DNA from: Tolypeutes matacus | Lineage: Eukaryota; Chordata; Mammalia; Cingulata; Chlamyphoridae | NCBI GenBank assembly: GCA_026826555.1 | Contig: JAKSZT010054396.1 | Coordinates: 22,588,053-22,652,052 of the forward strand | Direction: 5' to 3' | Length of the DNA stretch: 64,000 bases | In this document: positions 25,701-38,064 of the stretch, piece by piece | Layout of the letters: the number at the start of each line of letters is the position of its first letter | How positions within the stretch are numbered: the first letter of the stretch is position 1 | Position numbers and translations under genes: made by a program | Notes under the pieces: model-generated | What the model saw: the letters and a program-made list of their open reading frames with translations, nothing else | What the model was told of the DNA's origin: nothing | Databases searched by the model: none

Positions 25701-27639
25701 AACACCATATGAGAAAGGGATTAATTTCTTTATTTTAGAGATGTGGAAATCGAAGGTCATGGAATTTAAGTTTTGGAAACTAATATGACAACCTAGTGTT
25801 TGGTGTTTAAAGTAGTGTTTTTCTTTTCTTGGTGACCCCCATGAAGGCATCTCAAATTCTGGAGTAGCTGGAGGTCTTGACCCTGGGAGAATGCCAGGCG
25901 TGATCTCCATCATTGGAGGCCCAGTTTAGGTTTATGCCTCTTCTTGTCCAGGAAACACCTGGGTATGACGGCCGAAAGCCCCTCCATCTGTAAGAGGTGC
26001 ACAAGCCCGAGTTTAAAGAGGTTTTTTGTGGACTCGTTTTAAACAGTGTTATTGGGAGGCTAAGTGGGGGGTGGGGAGGGGGGCGTTGGGGGAGCAGGGG
26101 AGACTAAAGGCCTCCTCTGACATGTAAGGCTAGCCTAAAATTTTGCCTCCCTTTCTAGAAAAAGAAAATGAAAGCGGTATCAATAGTTTGTAAAAGAGAA
26201 AACCTCCACTTCCCAAAGCCCTGGGACAGACTATTAGAGATGCCTGTGATTGACACAGCCAAGTTAAGGCCATGCTACTAACTCAAAGGTCTCTATTCTG
26301 TATAGGATAGGGAATAGCAGCCCACCTATCTTTTTGAAGACTTATTGATAGTATTTAGCAACTGAAGTCTTGCATGCCCCCCCACTGTATTTAAAGAGAC
26401 TTATAGGGTTGGGAGATTAGACCAGGGAGCCAATAAATTCCCTTACTGTAACACTAAGACTGCCTGTGGGGAGCTTTTGTGGAAGTGAGACTGTGATCTT
26501 CTTTGGAATCACATGTGTAGCAGGTGGGTAAAGGGCAGGGTAGGGTGGGTGGGGAAGGAGGAGGTATTCTCCAGTCACAAGTTGCATTTTCAACAACCCA
26601 CACATGAACCGTGGAACATACCAGACCTGATTCACCTTGTGAATAGGACAACCCCTCCTTACCTATTTGTTTGTGCACTTTTCAACTTATTCTTGTAATG
26701 TGTTGCCTTCTAATTCTACATTCCTTTTGAGTTGCATTACAATTATTGCCTACTTTTTGTCATCTCCATCTTTGGGGGAGGTAATTTGCCTTGATCCTCT
26801 GATGATTATGTCATTATGTCATTTTTCAGTTCATGCTGTGGAAAACGTGAAGGTGGAAGTGGCCTCAGAAACTATGATATGTAGGGACTCAGACACCATG
26901 CAGTCTGTCTCTTCACCTTTATATATTGGCTTTATTTTTTTCCTGCAGATCAACTGTCTCCTCTTAAAAGGGAATGTGGCTGCCAGTAGATTCCAGGCTC
27001 TTATTCTCAGAGCTTTACTAACAGTGAGGAAAAGACTCTCTTCCCTTAGGTCTAATTTTCACAATTCCTGGGAAGGACTCTGACTGCCTTGCATTAAGTT
27101 ATGTGTCCATTTCTGGACCAATCATCGTGGCTAAAATATCCATATGTAAAAAAAACAGCCATTCTGACTTGGACCAGGTATTGTACATTGTGGAGAGGGA
27201 TGGGGAAAGAAACTTTTCCCCAATAGAAGGGGCACAATACCCAGAAGAAGGGAGAGGTGCTTGGCTAACAAAGAATAAATACTTATCTTCCAGATAACAC
27301 ATTTAGAAGCAGGAGCCAGGGCCAGAGCCAGAATTGTTTTAGAAAATAAGATCTTTGGGAATCTTCTACAGTCTTGTGGAAAGCTTTGGACTTCCACAGA
27401 GTGTAGAATGGTGCTTCAACCCAATCTTATCCAGATCTCAAAGGGCCAAAAGATCTTAAGTGATATCTGGGTTATATTGTGTCTTAAATAAAACAAAAAT
27501 AAAATAGCATTATTTGATGGAAAGTAACTCTGAAGGTAGACTTTTTGCCCTAGGAAGATGTGTGATTAGTAGCATGAATATTCTTCATATTTTAGTAATT
27601 AATAAGGGACTGAAATGCAAAGATATAGTAAAATGTAGT
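22741..27639. other. Unique intergenic DNA, GC-richer in part
   Basis: Around 22.8-23.6 kb the sequence is GC-richer and yields long but meaningless open frames. Simple repeats (TC, ATC, then a G run) lie at 24838-24960. No gene, RNA or clear repeat family was seen. Confidence 0.5.
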
Positions 27640-27706
27640 AGAGTTGTTGTCTGAAGATTTGGTGCCTAGTTTTGATTGTACCCATAATAAACTAGATGAC
27701 TCTAGG
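27640..27706 (+). repeat. MIR, left half (split by LTR-like element)
   Basis: gtctgaagatttggtgccta, then actagatgactctagg. It should continue with a gggcaa-type core, which instead resumes at 28149. Confidence 0.6.
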
Positions 27707-28148
27707 TGTCACAGGTTGGGTGCCTCAGGAGGCAGACTCTGAGATGAAAATAAACCTGCAGAAAGTCTATTGGGGAGTGCTGTTGGGGTTGACACCTGTG
27801 GGGGAAGGAAGCAGGGCTGGACAGAGGTAGAAGTAGGGCTGTGATGCAGTCACAGCAAGGGCTCAGCCATCCCATGGGAACTCTAGAGTTGGAGTGCCCC
27901 TTCAGAGTTGCCTTGATTTGAGACAAGGGGACTGAGATTTGTGCCCCCCAACAGAAACCAGTCAGTGTGCAGACTCACATAATCAGTCTTTGTGTGCAGA
28001 CACTCCTTTGTATGCAGGATTATACCTTGGGGCTGCAGCTCTGTTCAGTGGAGGGCATTCCTGGCAGCTAGGATTAGTCCTGGTCCTGAGCAGGTACCTG
28101 GGCAGTCCTGAGCAGGTACCTGGGCAGTACAGCCCAGACTCCACCACA
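27707..28148. mobile_element. LTR-like element (TG...CA) inserted in a MIR
   Basis: 442 bp that begins TGTCACAGGTTGGG and ends CCACCACA. The flanking 5-mers ctagg (27702-27706) and ctggg (28149-28153) are a likely 5-bp target duplication with one change. The MIR reads across the two sides. The 5' part (gcagactctgagatgaaaat, then gtctattggggagtgct) looks like an old mammalian ERVL-class or MaLR-type solo LTR. It has no coding capacity. Confidence 0.65.
28084..28127. repeat. 22-bp perfect tandem duplication
   Basis: The unit tcctgagcaggtacctgggc plus ag occurs twice in direct succession (28084-28105 and 28106-28127), inside the LTR-like element. Confidence 0.95.
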
Positions 28149-28265
28149 CTGGGTAAATTGTTTCAACCCTCTGAGCTTCAGCTTCCACAACTATAAAGTA
28201 GAGAAATTGGTCTACTTAATCCCCAATGCTACTTCCAACTTAAAAATCTTCTATTATAGTATTTA
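28149..28265 (+). repeat. MIR, right half
   Basis: gggtaaattgtttcaaccct, ctgagcttcagcttcc, actataaagtagagaaattg. Continues the half at 27640-27706. Confidence 0.65.
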
Positions 28266-28718
28266 TTCTACATACTGGTTCTTGTTTCCTGGTGTTCTAT
28301 TTTGTAAATATGCCTTCAAATACACCTGACATACATGTAAAAGAACATGGACTATCTGTATGAATGGACTTGGAGTTAGTTGAAGAAGCAAGGTACAAAA
28401 AGCGTATAGTACGATATCCTTTGCCTAGAAAGAAAGCAAAATGCATGTGTGTGTGTTTTGGAAAAAAAAAAGGGGGGGGGGAAGGATAACCAGAAATGTG
28501 GTTACATTATGAGGGAGGGTAGGTGTGAGGGAATTAGGAGGGGGGACTGGGGTTGAGGGGATAGAAATGGAAACATACGAATGGCTTACATACTCAGAAA
28601 ATTAATTAAAAGGGATGGAAAGAAGCAAACTCTAAAATTGAAGTACAAAAAAAAAAAAAAAAAAGAATCTAGCTGTATATCAAATTGATAAAATAACCAT
28701 ACAGAGAAAAGAATTAAT
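28266..28718. other. Unique DNA with A and G runs
   Basis: Includes a purine run near 28461-28485 and a poly(A) tract at about 28647-28664 of uncertain origin. Confidence 0.5.
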
Positions 28719-28727
28719 TCAAGTAAA

Positions 28728-28908
28728 ATTTTTTTTTTAAGATATTATTTATTTATTCATTTATCCCCCCCTTGCTGCTTGTGCTCGCTGGGTCAGCTAA
28801 CCACGCCGTGCGGGCGGGCTTGCCTTCACCAGGAGGCCCCGGGAACCGAACCTGGGGCCTCCCATATGGTAAACGGGAGCCCTACTGATTGAGCCACAGC
28901 TGCTTCCC
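28728..28908 (-). mobile_element. DAS-type SINE (long form)
   Basis: Antisense. The poly(T) tail is followed by a spacer (ttatttattcatttatcccc, tgctcgctgggtcagc), then caccaggaggccccgggaac and a head ending gagccacagctgcttccc. Flanked by the target duplication tcaagtaaa (28719-28727 and 28909-28917). CpG-rich segments (gccgtgcgggcggg) suggest a young copy. Confidence 0.92.
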
Positions 28909-29199
28909 TCAAGTAAATTTTTATATCAATACTCTGCCTGACTGTCCTTTAGTGAAATATATTTCTAAGAACAAAAAAGAACTTCAAAGGGAACTAAAAT
29001 TTTCTTTAGCATGTTCATTAGTTACTTGTATTATGTTATCTGGTATAATAATTTTGAAACTATTTTGTAAGTATATAGGACAAAGTAAATATGTAGATAT
29101 AGTAATATTATTAGGAACCAAGACCTTACTGTAAGAGAAAAGAATTAAAAATAGAAAACCCCTTATATTAAATTTGAATGAATGGATTCTTGAATATTT

Positions 29200-30381
29200 C
29201 TATTTCCTAGCATCATCCACTTCTGCACCCTGTACAGAAGTAAGGATACCTAGTTGCAAGAACACATTTTCTACCCAGATCTTGATGTAAATAACCATTC
29301 CTCATTAAAAAGAAACAGGCCTTACTGGTGAATGGATGAATCCAGGTCTGGGAAAGGGAGATCTAAAAAAATATTTCAGAGTATCAGAAAGCAAGGAGGA
29401 ACTGAAAAACTCATGCGTTCTTATAGAAGGGACATAGGAACATCTTGAAGGGGCTCCCTCTAGCCAAATTTGGGATCATGTGAGCATCACAGACTAAAGA
29501 TTAAAGGTATCAACTGATTACCTTATATGAAATAAAAAAAGGAATTCATGAGACCATAGTAATATGAGAGGAAGAGAGAGGGAAGGAGAGAAAGAAAGAA
29601 AGAGAATGAAAGGAAAGCTCATCTTTACCGAAGAATGCTAGGTAATAAATATAGAATGATAGAATTAGCCAATTCCTGCAACCCTAACAAAATGACAGAT
29701 TGAAGTAAGGATCTTCAATGGACATTAAAACAATTGGTCGATAGGTTTGGGGAAACAATTTATTCACATGATATAAAAGTATTGGGCCTGATGTTATGTA
29801 CCTCTGGGTGTGATGCAATATGAAGCACTCAACATTGCCCATGAAGCATTCTTGCCAGAGATTTTAGTCTGAACTTGATCAAGCTGCCAGATCTAACCAC
29901 CAGTTGCAGGAATACAGGGATTAAGGTACAAGTTAAATGATACCTCGAGGAAACAATCAACCACATCCAGAATGTGTGGAACATTCTAGAAAATAACTGA
30001 CCTGGACTCTTCAAAATATCATCATTAAATTTTAAAAAATAGAAAAGAAAAAGAGGCACACTTTCCTATATTTTAAAAGGCTAAAGGCTAAAAATAATTA
30101 AGAGCATAATTTAGCATAAACGGGGAAATTTAAATATGAACTAGATCTTAGATGATATGGAGTTATGTTATTTTCTTAAATATGATTATGATTCTGTGGT
30201 TATGTAGATTAGCATCTTTATTCTTAGGATATACATGCTGAAGTATTTAATGATGAAATTTCATCACTTAAACTTACTTTAAGTGATTGGGCAAAAAGAA
30301 AAATATATACATAAATATTTTTCCTCCTTTATTTCCCTTGTAGATGATAGATGGATAGATCAATTGACTGATTGATAGATC

Positions 30382-30428
<47 letters not shown>

Positions 30429-30552
30429 CAAAGATAAAGCAAATGTGGCAAAATGTTGACAATTGTTGAATCTAGATAAAGGGTTTTTACCTTTTCAATT
30501 CTTTCAACTTTTCTATAGATTTGAAATTTTTCAAAGTAAAAAGTTGCAGGAA
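29200..30552 (+). repeat. Old L1/HAL1-type 3' end
   Basis: The 3' part reads gataaagcaaatgtggcaaa, atgttgacaattgttgaatc, then ttcaacttttctatagattt and tttcaaagtaaaaagttgca, the classic end of L1ME/HAL1-type elements. The upstream block with attctagaaaataactgacctgg belongs to the same 3' UTR. The 5' boundary is approximate. Confidence 0.7.
30336..30428. repeat. GATA microsatellite
   Basis: A run of (GATA)n within the L1 3' end, uninterrupted from about 30381. Confidence 0.95.
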
Positions 30553-33500
30553 AAATCTCTGGTTGTATAACAAGACCTCCTAGATGGAACCATGGATTTG
30601 TTTTTTAAATTTGAATGCTTTTATTTCAGGTTCATTTTTTCCATATTTTTTTATCAATTAGGATAAACAATCAAAATATATCAGGAAAAAAAAATCAAGC
30701 AATTCATCAGGAAAACAATTTTTTGTTGGTTTCTCAATGTGATTAAATATTGTAGGTATACTAACAAAAGTGAGAAAAATATCTGTATATTCCAAATTTT
30801 GTAAGTTTCTTCATTTCACTTTTTAATTATTATTTTAAATCGATTTAATCACTATATAAAGTAACTGAATGTATGATTCACAATATATTTCTTTATATCG
30901 GCCTTAAAATTTGTGGTACTTGGTTTTCAATTAGAAGTCCATAAAGATTTCATCTGTGCTAACCACTTAATTAGGAAAAAATATGTAAAGTAACACTATG
31001 ATAGAAAATTCAAAATATTTAGTAGGGAGGACAATTAAAGTTTATATATTAAAAATAGAATATATTTCATTTAATTGGAACATATGTTTTCCCGTAATCC
31101 AGTTCAGAGGCTTTTCAGTCAGCAGCAAGTTCAAGCTGTGTGTTATCAGTGATTGCACAGATCACTCTAAGTATATAATATTTTTACATTAGATAACCCT
31201 ATTTAAGTAACCACTTTAAACATTTTGTAGACTCAAGAACTTCTTATATTTTCAGTTATTGATTTTCAGATCTTCTTTGTAGATACAAGCCTCTCAGGAG
31301 GCCAAGAATAATCAGTTTTCTGCCAAGTTGGTCTTTTCCTTTGCTGCCCACCCCTGGTTACTATATCAGCCTGTTAATAACCATTTACTGAGAATCCGCT
31401 GTGCGGCTGAGGCCTATACCAGGCCGAGAAACAAACACCATAGAAACAAAAGGTTACGTTTGCCTGCAGGAGCTTACAGTCCAGTGGGTGGTTTTCATGA
31501 GTATAAGTCATCAGTTAGTTTATAGCAACAGTAAAAATAAAAGATAAAAATGTTTTTCTAGGGCTAGCATTAGCTTTGATACCCCCCTAAACTAATAGAA
31601 AGAAAAAAAAAACAGCTATAGCCATTGGCTAATTGAAAAATAGGGTGACAAGCTTTAGGATAGTTCCCAGAGGTTTACATATCTATAGGTTAGATTTGCA
31701 AAGTAAAGTATGTTAAAATGTGCCCTAATTTTTCATATTTTAAGAACAAAATGTCAAGACATTTTTTATGATTTCCTCTAAAACAGGAGGAAGTTTCTTC
31801 GTGAGGCTTTGCAAACAAGCCGTGTATAACACATCTGCTGTAGATCCTTTTCTTGTCACTAGAAGGCTGGAGACAATGAGATGAGCAGCTCCTGAGTGTT
31901 CCTATAAGAGTTCATTCAGTCAAATTTGGCGGTAACTCTTTTCCTTTACTCATTCCTTTCTTTACCTTTTCCTTTTCCTTTACTGCTTCCTGCTCTGCAT
32001 CTGTCGGGACCATGGGTTTTTATCTCCCAAATCTTTCATTTCAGTTATCTTCTAAATCTTTCATAAATTGTAAAACTAAAACTCAAAAAAGTTACATGGT
32101 TGGCCCAAGGCCCCAGAGCTGGCAAGCAGGGGAGCTCTGTCTCTAGCGTTATTTCTACTATTCTTTGCAGCTTCTTATGAAACTTAACCTCACTTTCTGA
32201 CATGTAAAAAGTCTTTTTTATCTCTGCTAGTGTCAAACTGACTTTTCCATATCAAAAAGCCTAGGGGGAGGCAGGGCACTGGAGGTCTTGACGTTGGCCA
32301 CCTCTTTTTCTCCACCTGGCAGTGGTTTCTCCTGCTCTTTAGACCTGAGCACCTGGTGAAGGGTGCCTCGGCATCTCAATGCCCCTCTCACTCATCTCAT
32401 ATCCTCTGTCACTCAGTCTCCCACTTCAACTTTCAAGGCTTTACTGTCTCTCTGTTTCTTTAATATGGTGACATCCATACTGACCTGGCCATGTTGCATT
32501 CCTTAACATTCTTGGGCTATATTAAAAGATGTCTATGTACTACTGAAACAAATCATAACTTAGCTAAGTCAACATAATCATATCTTGGCCATGCTGATTG
32601 GGAGCCTCCCAGTTTTAAACTCAGGGCTACACCCAGGGCAGTAACTTCCCCTAGCCTCCAAAGGAGTAGTAGCTTTAAACACATCAACCTATAAATTTAA
32701 CCACCACACTGAATTTGCACAAGACCATTTTGCAAGTTAGAGAAACAATAAAAATTAAACACGTTTCCTAAATCAACACTTCTTCTTCAAAAGCAAGGGA
32801 GATAGCAGAGGACATGCTTTATGGAAATCAAACATGAACCAAGGAGCTTAAGCCTTCCTTGGTTATAAAATGTAAACAGCTCAAGGATCTTCAAGAAGTT
32901 TGGATGGAAATACTCTGCTTTCTGCCCATGTTTTTCATTTTCACCTAACATTGCATTTTCTCTTTCCCACTCTGATGTGCCTACAGTTTATTTTTCTTCT
33001 TAGACTGGAACAAAATGATTTTTATTCTAAATATATACTGGAAGTTTTGGTATAAAAAATTCTATACACTCTGCCCCCTCCCCCAATTCTGGCTTACAAT
33101 GAACCTCTTTTCAATGAATATCTAATGAAGGTAGCTGTTAAATAAAAATGAATGTTATATATAAAATTGTGAAATGTTATTTTCTACCTTATGAAGAAAA
33201 AATATAGCAGTGTGGAATGTATAATTTATAGTCAAGCTGGAAGACCATGGCAACATAAATGGCATTAGGCATGGAGTGGGCAGAAAACCTTAAGTCATCA
33301 AGGAAAGTTAGCAGATATTCTAGAGACTGCAAAATAACCATGGGGTTCAATATATTTGCTGAGTTAGGTCCTTGGAAAAACAAGCCTGTGGATTTATGTT
33401 TTTGATGCATTCCCTCCAAATGAGAGACATAAGCTCTTTTCCTGAATGTATTGGTCTGAGTTGTTCAATGCTAGTCTGTTGTGTGTCTCTGCAGAAGGAA

Positions 33501-33920
33501 CTCTAAGATTAGCTTGAAAAGCAGCCATAACAAACTGCTGTCCTGGGTTTTACTTTGGTATATACAGTGTTTTTCTAAAAAATTGGAAATTTGCACCCAA
33601 AACCCAGATTTTCAAATTCTCTTGACAAATTAGAAGATCTGGCAACACTGGGCTTGAATTTCCTCATGGTAAAGGCTGACTCTATCTCTTGTAGCCATGC
33701 ACTCTGTGGTTTGCCACAGTCCCTACCCTGTTGTCTTATATCCAGACAGAATTATTTAAATGGCTGGCTCCTGAAGGCACCTGAGTTTGACACCTATATT
33801 ATACAATTTCAATTCATTAGGTGAATCTATTTCTTTTGACTAGGATTGGGATTTATATCTATCAAGAACCTAGTGCATTCAGAGTGACTCAAAAGGCATT
33901 TTACCTTATGTTACTTACTC
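30553..33920. other. AT-rich unique DNA
   Basis: Mostly featureless. A weak MIR/L2-like piece lies at about 31370-31500 (catttactgagaatccgctg, then aggagcttacagtccagtgg). No gene recognised. Confidence 0.5.
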
Positions 33921-34070
33921 TTCCCCCAAACCCTTTGAAATAAGTGTAATTGTTATACCCACTTTAAAGATATGATTCTGAAGCTCAGAGAGGCTATTTA
34001 CCTTGCCCAAGGTCACACAGTTAGGAGCAGAGCCAATATTCAAACCCAAAGCCCACACTTTCAGAAAACT
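33920..34070 (+). repeat. MIR-superfamily SINE
   Basis: gaagctcagagaggctattt followed by ccttgcccaaggtcacacag, diagnostic of MIRb/MIR3-type elements. Confidence 0.75.
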
Positions 34071-34644
34071 AAGGCAAAAGAAGATGCCAAGGTTGCAGTT
34101 ATCTACAGCTAATTTCTTTGAAAAACAAGAAAGCAACATTATAGCATAAAAAGGGCAATGGGTTGAAAGTCCCAGGAACTAGGATTGAGCACACAGGTGT
34201 TTTTTCCCAGGGCCTTAGTATTTATTAATTGGTGACTCTTTCCTCTCTTGGCCTTGTTTTCACAGTCCATAAAATGAGTGGGGGTGATTGAGGAGACCTC
34301 TAGGCACTCCTGACCTTCTGTCTTTCTCTGTATTTGGTACCTCATCTGAGAGCGGATTTGTTGCTTTTCTTGTGCTCCCTCTGCTGGGCATGGAGCAGGA
34401 GGACACATTTGTTGTCCAAGCCCTTTCCGATGGAATTCGATTATTTATCAAGGGCTTGCCCTGTACCAAGTCATAGTTAACCTGGGGAGGAGACCTCTGC
34501 TAGAGACGATTATGAATCACTTTCTGATCAGAACTGAGCAGCGCAAAAGAAGTGAAGGGCTAAAGCAAATCAAAGTTCTCTTGCAAATGTGGAAATCATA
34601 GAATGAGCAAAGAGTATGAAGATTATCACAGAAAAAAATAAGAG

Positions 34645-34880
34645 CTAATATTTATTAAGCACTGACTTAAGACAGGCCAGACACTGTCTTAGACAATTTA
34701 TCTACTTTCATTTCCATTTTATCCTTAAAGTAACCTATGAAAGTAGCTGTTTATTATCCTCACTTGACACTGGGAGGGAGGTTAGAATCCAATCCCCTCA
34801 TTTTCCAGATGAAGTAACTGAAGCCCAGGGACATTAAGTGACTTATTCAAATCTCTGGCAGAGCTATAACTAGAAACTAT
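34645..34880 (+). repeat. MIR-superfamily SINE
   Basis: Starts taatatttattaagcactga, then cattttccagatgaagtaac, gaagcccagggacattaagt and ctggcagagctataac. Confidence 0.8.
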
Positions 34881-35364
34881 TCCAGGGTTCTTTCTATTGC
34901 TTCATTCACCTTCTCCAATTTCATATCTAGCTCAGGAGATGGGACTAATATATCATGAAATAATTAACAGAAATAAGCAGGTATTGGAAACTTAGATTTT
35001 AGGGGTTGTGAGGGGCCTTAGAAACAATCTACTATGACTTTCTACCTGAACAGAAACTTCTCTCCACACCCCTGGCATTTGGGTCCTTAGCAAATCAGCT
35101 AAAACCTGGCTTTAGTCCTAATTTTGTTCCCTGGAGTTCTACAGGATATATCTAAGACCTCTGAGAAGACAAAGACAAAAACAATTAATTTAAGTCTTTT
35201 ACATTATACATTATTTTAGAAAAAGATTCACTATAACTCTGGTTGTCCTTGTCCAATGGATTCCAAAGATGTCTCCCACAAATCACACCTCCTGGTGTTC
35301 CCATCCTGTGGAGTCTCCTACCATACTGAATTTTGTTTGTCTGGTTTTTGTTCTCTCTGTCTTT
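34881..35364. other. Unique intergenic DNA
   Basis: Nothing recognised. Confidence 0.5.
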
Positions 35365-38064
35365 ATTTTTTTCATTTTAAAAACATTTTATTGAAGTATA
35401 TCATTCATACATGAATATACATAAATAATAAGTGTATAGTAAAAGATGTGAACTTACAAAACAAACATGCAGGGCTCCCAAACATCACCTAACAAAAATA
35501 CCTTGCATTGTTGTGAAACATTCATTTTTTTTTTTTTTTTTTTTTTTTAACCAGGAGGTCCCGGGGAGCGAACCCGGGTCCCTCCATATGGGAGACGGAT
35601 GCCCAACCAGTTGAGCCACATCCGACCCCTGAAACATTCATAATAAATTATGAAAGAGCATCTTAAAAATAGTAACACTTAAAAGTATTACTACTAACTA
35701 TAGTTCATATCTTACATTTGGTGTATTTTTCCCCTAACCCACACTATTAACTTTTTTTGTCCATAAACCATAAAATTTATCTAAAGTGTACAATCAATGG
35801 CATTTGGTGTAATCACCAAATTGTGCATTGATGACTTCATTCAATATTAGAGCATTTTCATTAATCAAAAAAAACAACCCCCAAAACAAAAGACAAACCA
35901 CTATCATACCCATATGAAAGCGCTACTAATTATAAATCCTATGATTTGCTTTCACCATTTCTCTTTATTTCCAAACATTCACAAAGAACTTTTTTTTTTT
36001 AACCAGTTCTGCATAGATTACACCTCAGCTTTCCACTCTCTAATCACATTCTTTTCTCTGGTGACTTCTAGCTATGAAGTCCATGAGTTTGCTCATTTTA
36101 TTTAGTTCATACTAGCGTAATCATACAATATTTGTGTTTTGTGCCTGGCTTGCTTCACTCATCATAATGTCCTCCAAGTTCATCCATGTTGTTATATGCT
36201 TCACGACTTAATTTCTTCTTACAGCTGAATGATATTCCACCGTGAGTATATAACACAGTTTATCAATTCGCCAGTTGATGGACACCGGGTTGTTTCCATC
36301 TTTTGGCAATTGTGAATAATGTCGCTATGAACATTGGTGTGGAGATGTCTGTTTTTGTCACTGCTCTCAGTCCTTCTGGGTATATACATAGAAGCAGTAT
36401 TGCTGAATCACCTAATAAATCTCTATCTAACTTACTTAGAAGCCACCAAAATGACTTCCACAGTGGCTGTACCATTCTACATTCCCACCAGCAGGAATAA
36501 GCATTCCTCTCTCTCCACATCCTCTCTAACATTTGTAGTTTTCTGTTTTGGTAATAATGGCCATTCTAGTAGGTGTGAAATGATATCTCATTGTACCATT
36601 CATTTACATTTCCCTAATTGCCAGTAATGCTGAGCATTTTTTCATCTGTTTTTTCACCATTTGTATTCCTTCTTTAGAAAAATGTCTATTCAGGTCTTTT
36701 GCTCTTTTTTTAATCAGGTCATTTGTCTTTTTCTTGTTGAGTTATAAGATCACATTATATATCATGGATATTAGACCATTGTCGGATGTGTGATTTAATA
36801 TTTTCTCCCATTATGGAGGATATGCCTTTTTACCCTCTTCACAAGGTCCTTTAAGATGCAGAAGTGTTTAATTTTGAGAGGTCCAATTTATCTATTTTTT
36901 CTTTTGTTGCTTGTGCTTTGGGTATAAGGTTTAAGAGACCCCCACCTACTGCAAGTTCTTGTAGATGTTTCCCTATGTTATCTTCTAGGGGTTTTACGGT
37001 CCTGGATTTTATGTTTAGGTATTTGATCCATTTTGAGTTGATTCTTGGATAGGGAGTGAAATAGGGGTCCTCTTTCATTCTTTTGGTTATATATATCGAG
37101 CACCATTTGTTGAAGAGACTATTCTGTCCCAGAACACTGGACTTGTCAGGCTTATTGAAAATTAGTTGACCAAGAGATGAAGGTCTATTTCTGAACCCTC
37201 AATATGATTCCATTGATCAATGTGTCTATCTTTATGCCAATGCCATGCTGTTTTGACCACTAAGCTTTATAATACACTTCAAAGTCAGAAAGCCTGAGTC
37301 CTCTGACTTCACTCTTCTTTTCAGGAGGTTTTGGCTATTCAGAACCCCTTTCCCTTTCAAATAAATTTGGTAATTGACTTTTCTATTTCTGTAAAGTAGG
37401 CTGTTGGAATTTTGAGTGGTATTGCATTGAATCTATAATGCAGTTTGGATAGACCTGATATCTTTATGATGTTTAGTCTTCCAATCCATGGCCATGGAAT
37501 GTCCTTCCATTTGTTTACATCTTCTTTGATTTCTTTTAGCAGTGTTTTATAGTTTCCTGAATACAGATCCTTGACGTTCCTGGTTAAATTAATTCCTGGG
37601 TATTTCAGTCTTTTTGTTGCTATTGTAAATGGAATTTTTTTTTTATTACCTCCTCAGCTTGCTCATTACTAGTGTATAGAAACGCTACTGATTTTCGCGT
37701 GTTGATCTTATATCAGCCACTTTGTTGAGCTCAGTTATTTGCTTAAGCATCTTTGGTGTAGATATTTTGTGTTTTTTTAAATATAGTATCATGTCATCTG
37801 CGAATAGTGAGAGTTTTACTTCCTCTTTTCTCATTTGGATGCCTTTTATTTCTTTTTCTTGCCTAATTGCTCTAGCTAGAATTTCTAGCACAATACTGAA
37901 TAAAAGTGGTGATAGTGTGCATCCTGTCTTGTTCCTAATTTTAGAGGGAAAGATTTCAACCTCTCCCCATTGAGTATGATGTTTGCTGTGGGATTTTCAT
38001 ATTTGCCCTTTATTATGTTGAGGAACTTTCCTTCTATACCTATCTTTTGAAATGTTTTTATCAA
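35365..38064 (-). mobile_element. Second L1, 3' part (3' UTR, ORF2 C-terminus and RT), antisense
   Basis: The 3' UTR lies at the left (about 35365-36150), then the ORF2 C-terminal region (gttgatggacaccgggttgt, ccattctagtaggtgtgaaa) and the RT. The minus frame at 37685-37891 has the RT catalytic block [10 protein letters not shown]. Several stops break ORF2. The copy stops abruptly near 38064 at tttttatcaa and resumes at about 40693, so it was split by a later insertion. Confidence 0.93.
35525..35629 (-). mobile_element. DAS-type SINE inserted in the L1 3' UTR
   Basis: A 23-base T run, then accaggaggtcccgggg, gaacccgggtccctccat and a head ending gagccacatccgacccc. Perfect 11-bp target duplication tgaaacattca at 35514-35524 and 35630-35640. 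It is younger than the L1 it interrupts. Confidence 0.94.

Noticed and set aside
30336..30428. Regularly spaced repeat that could suggest an array
   Set aside because: A plain GATA microsatellite. There are no CRISPR-like repeats with unique spacers, and the genome is mammalian.
37685..37891. Open frame with an [10 protein letters not shown] reverse-transcriptase block
   Set aside because: Part of a broken L1 ORF2, already covered as a mobile element and not an independent gene.
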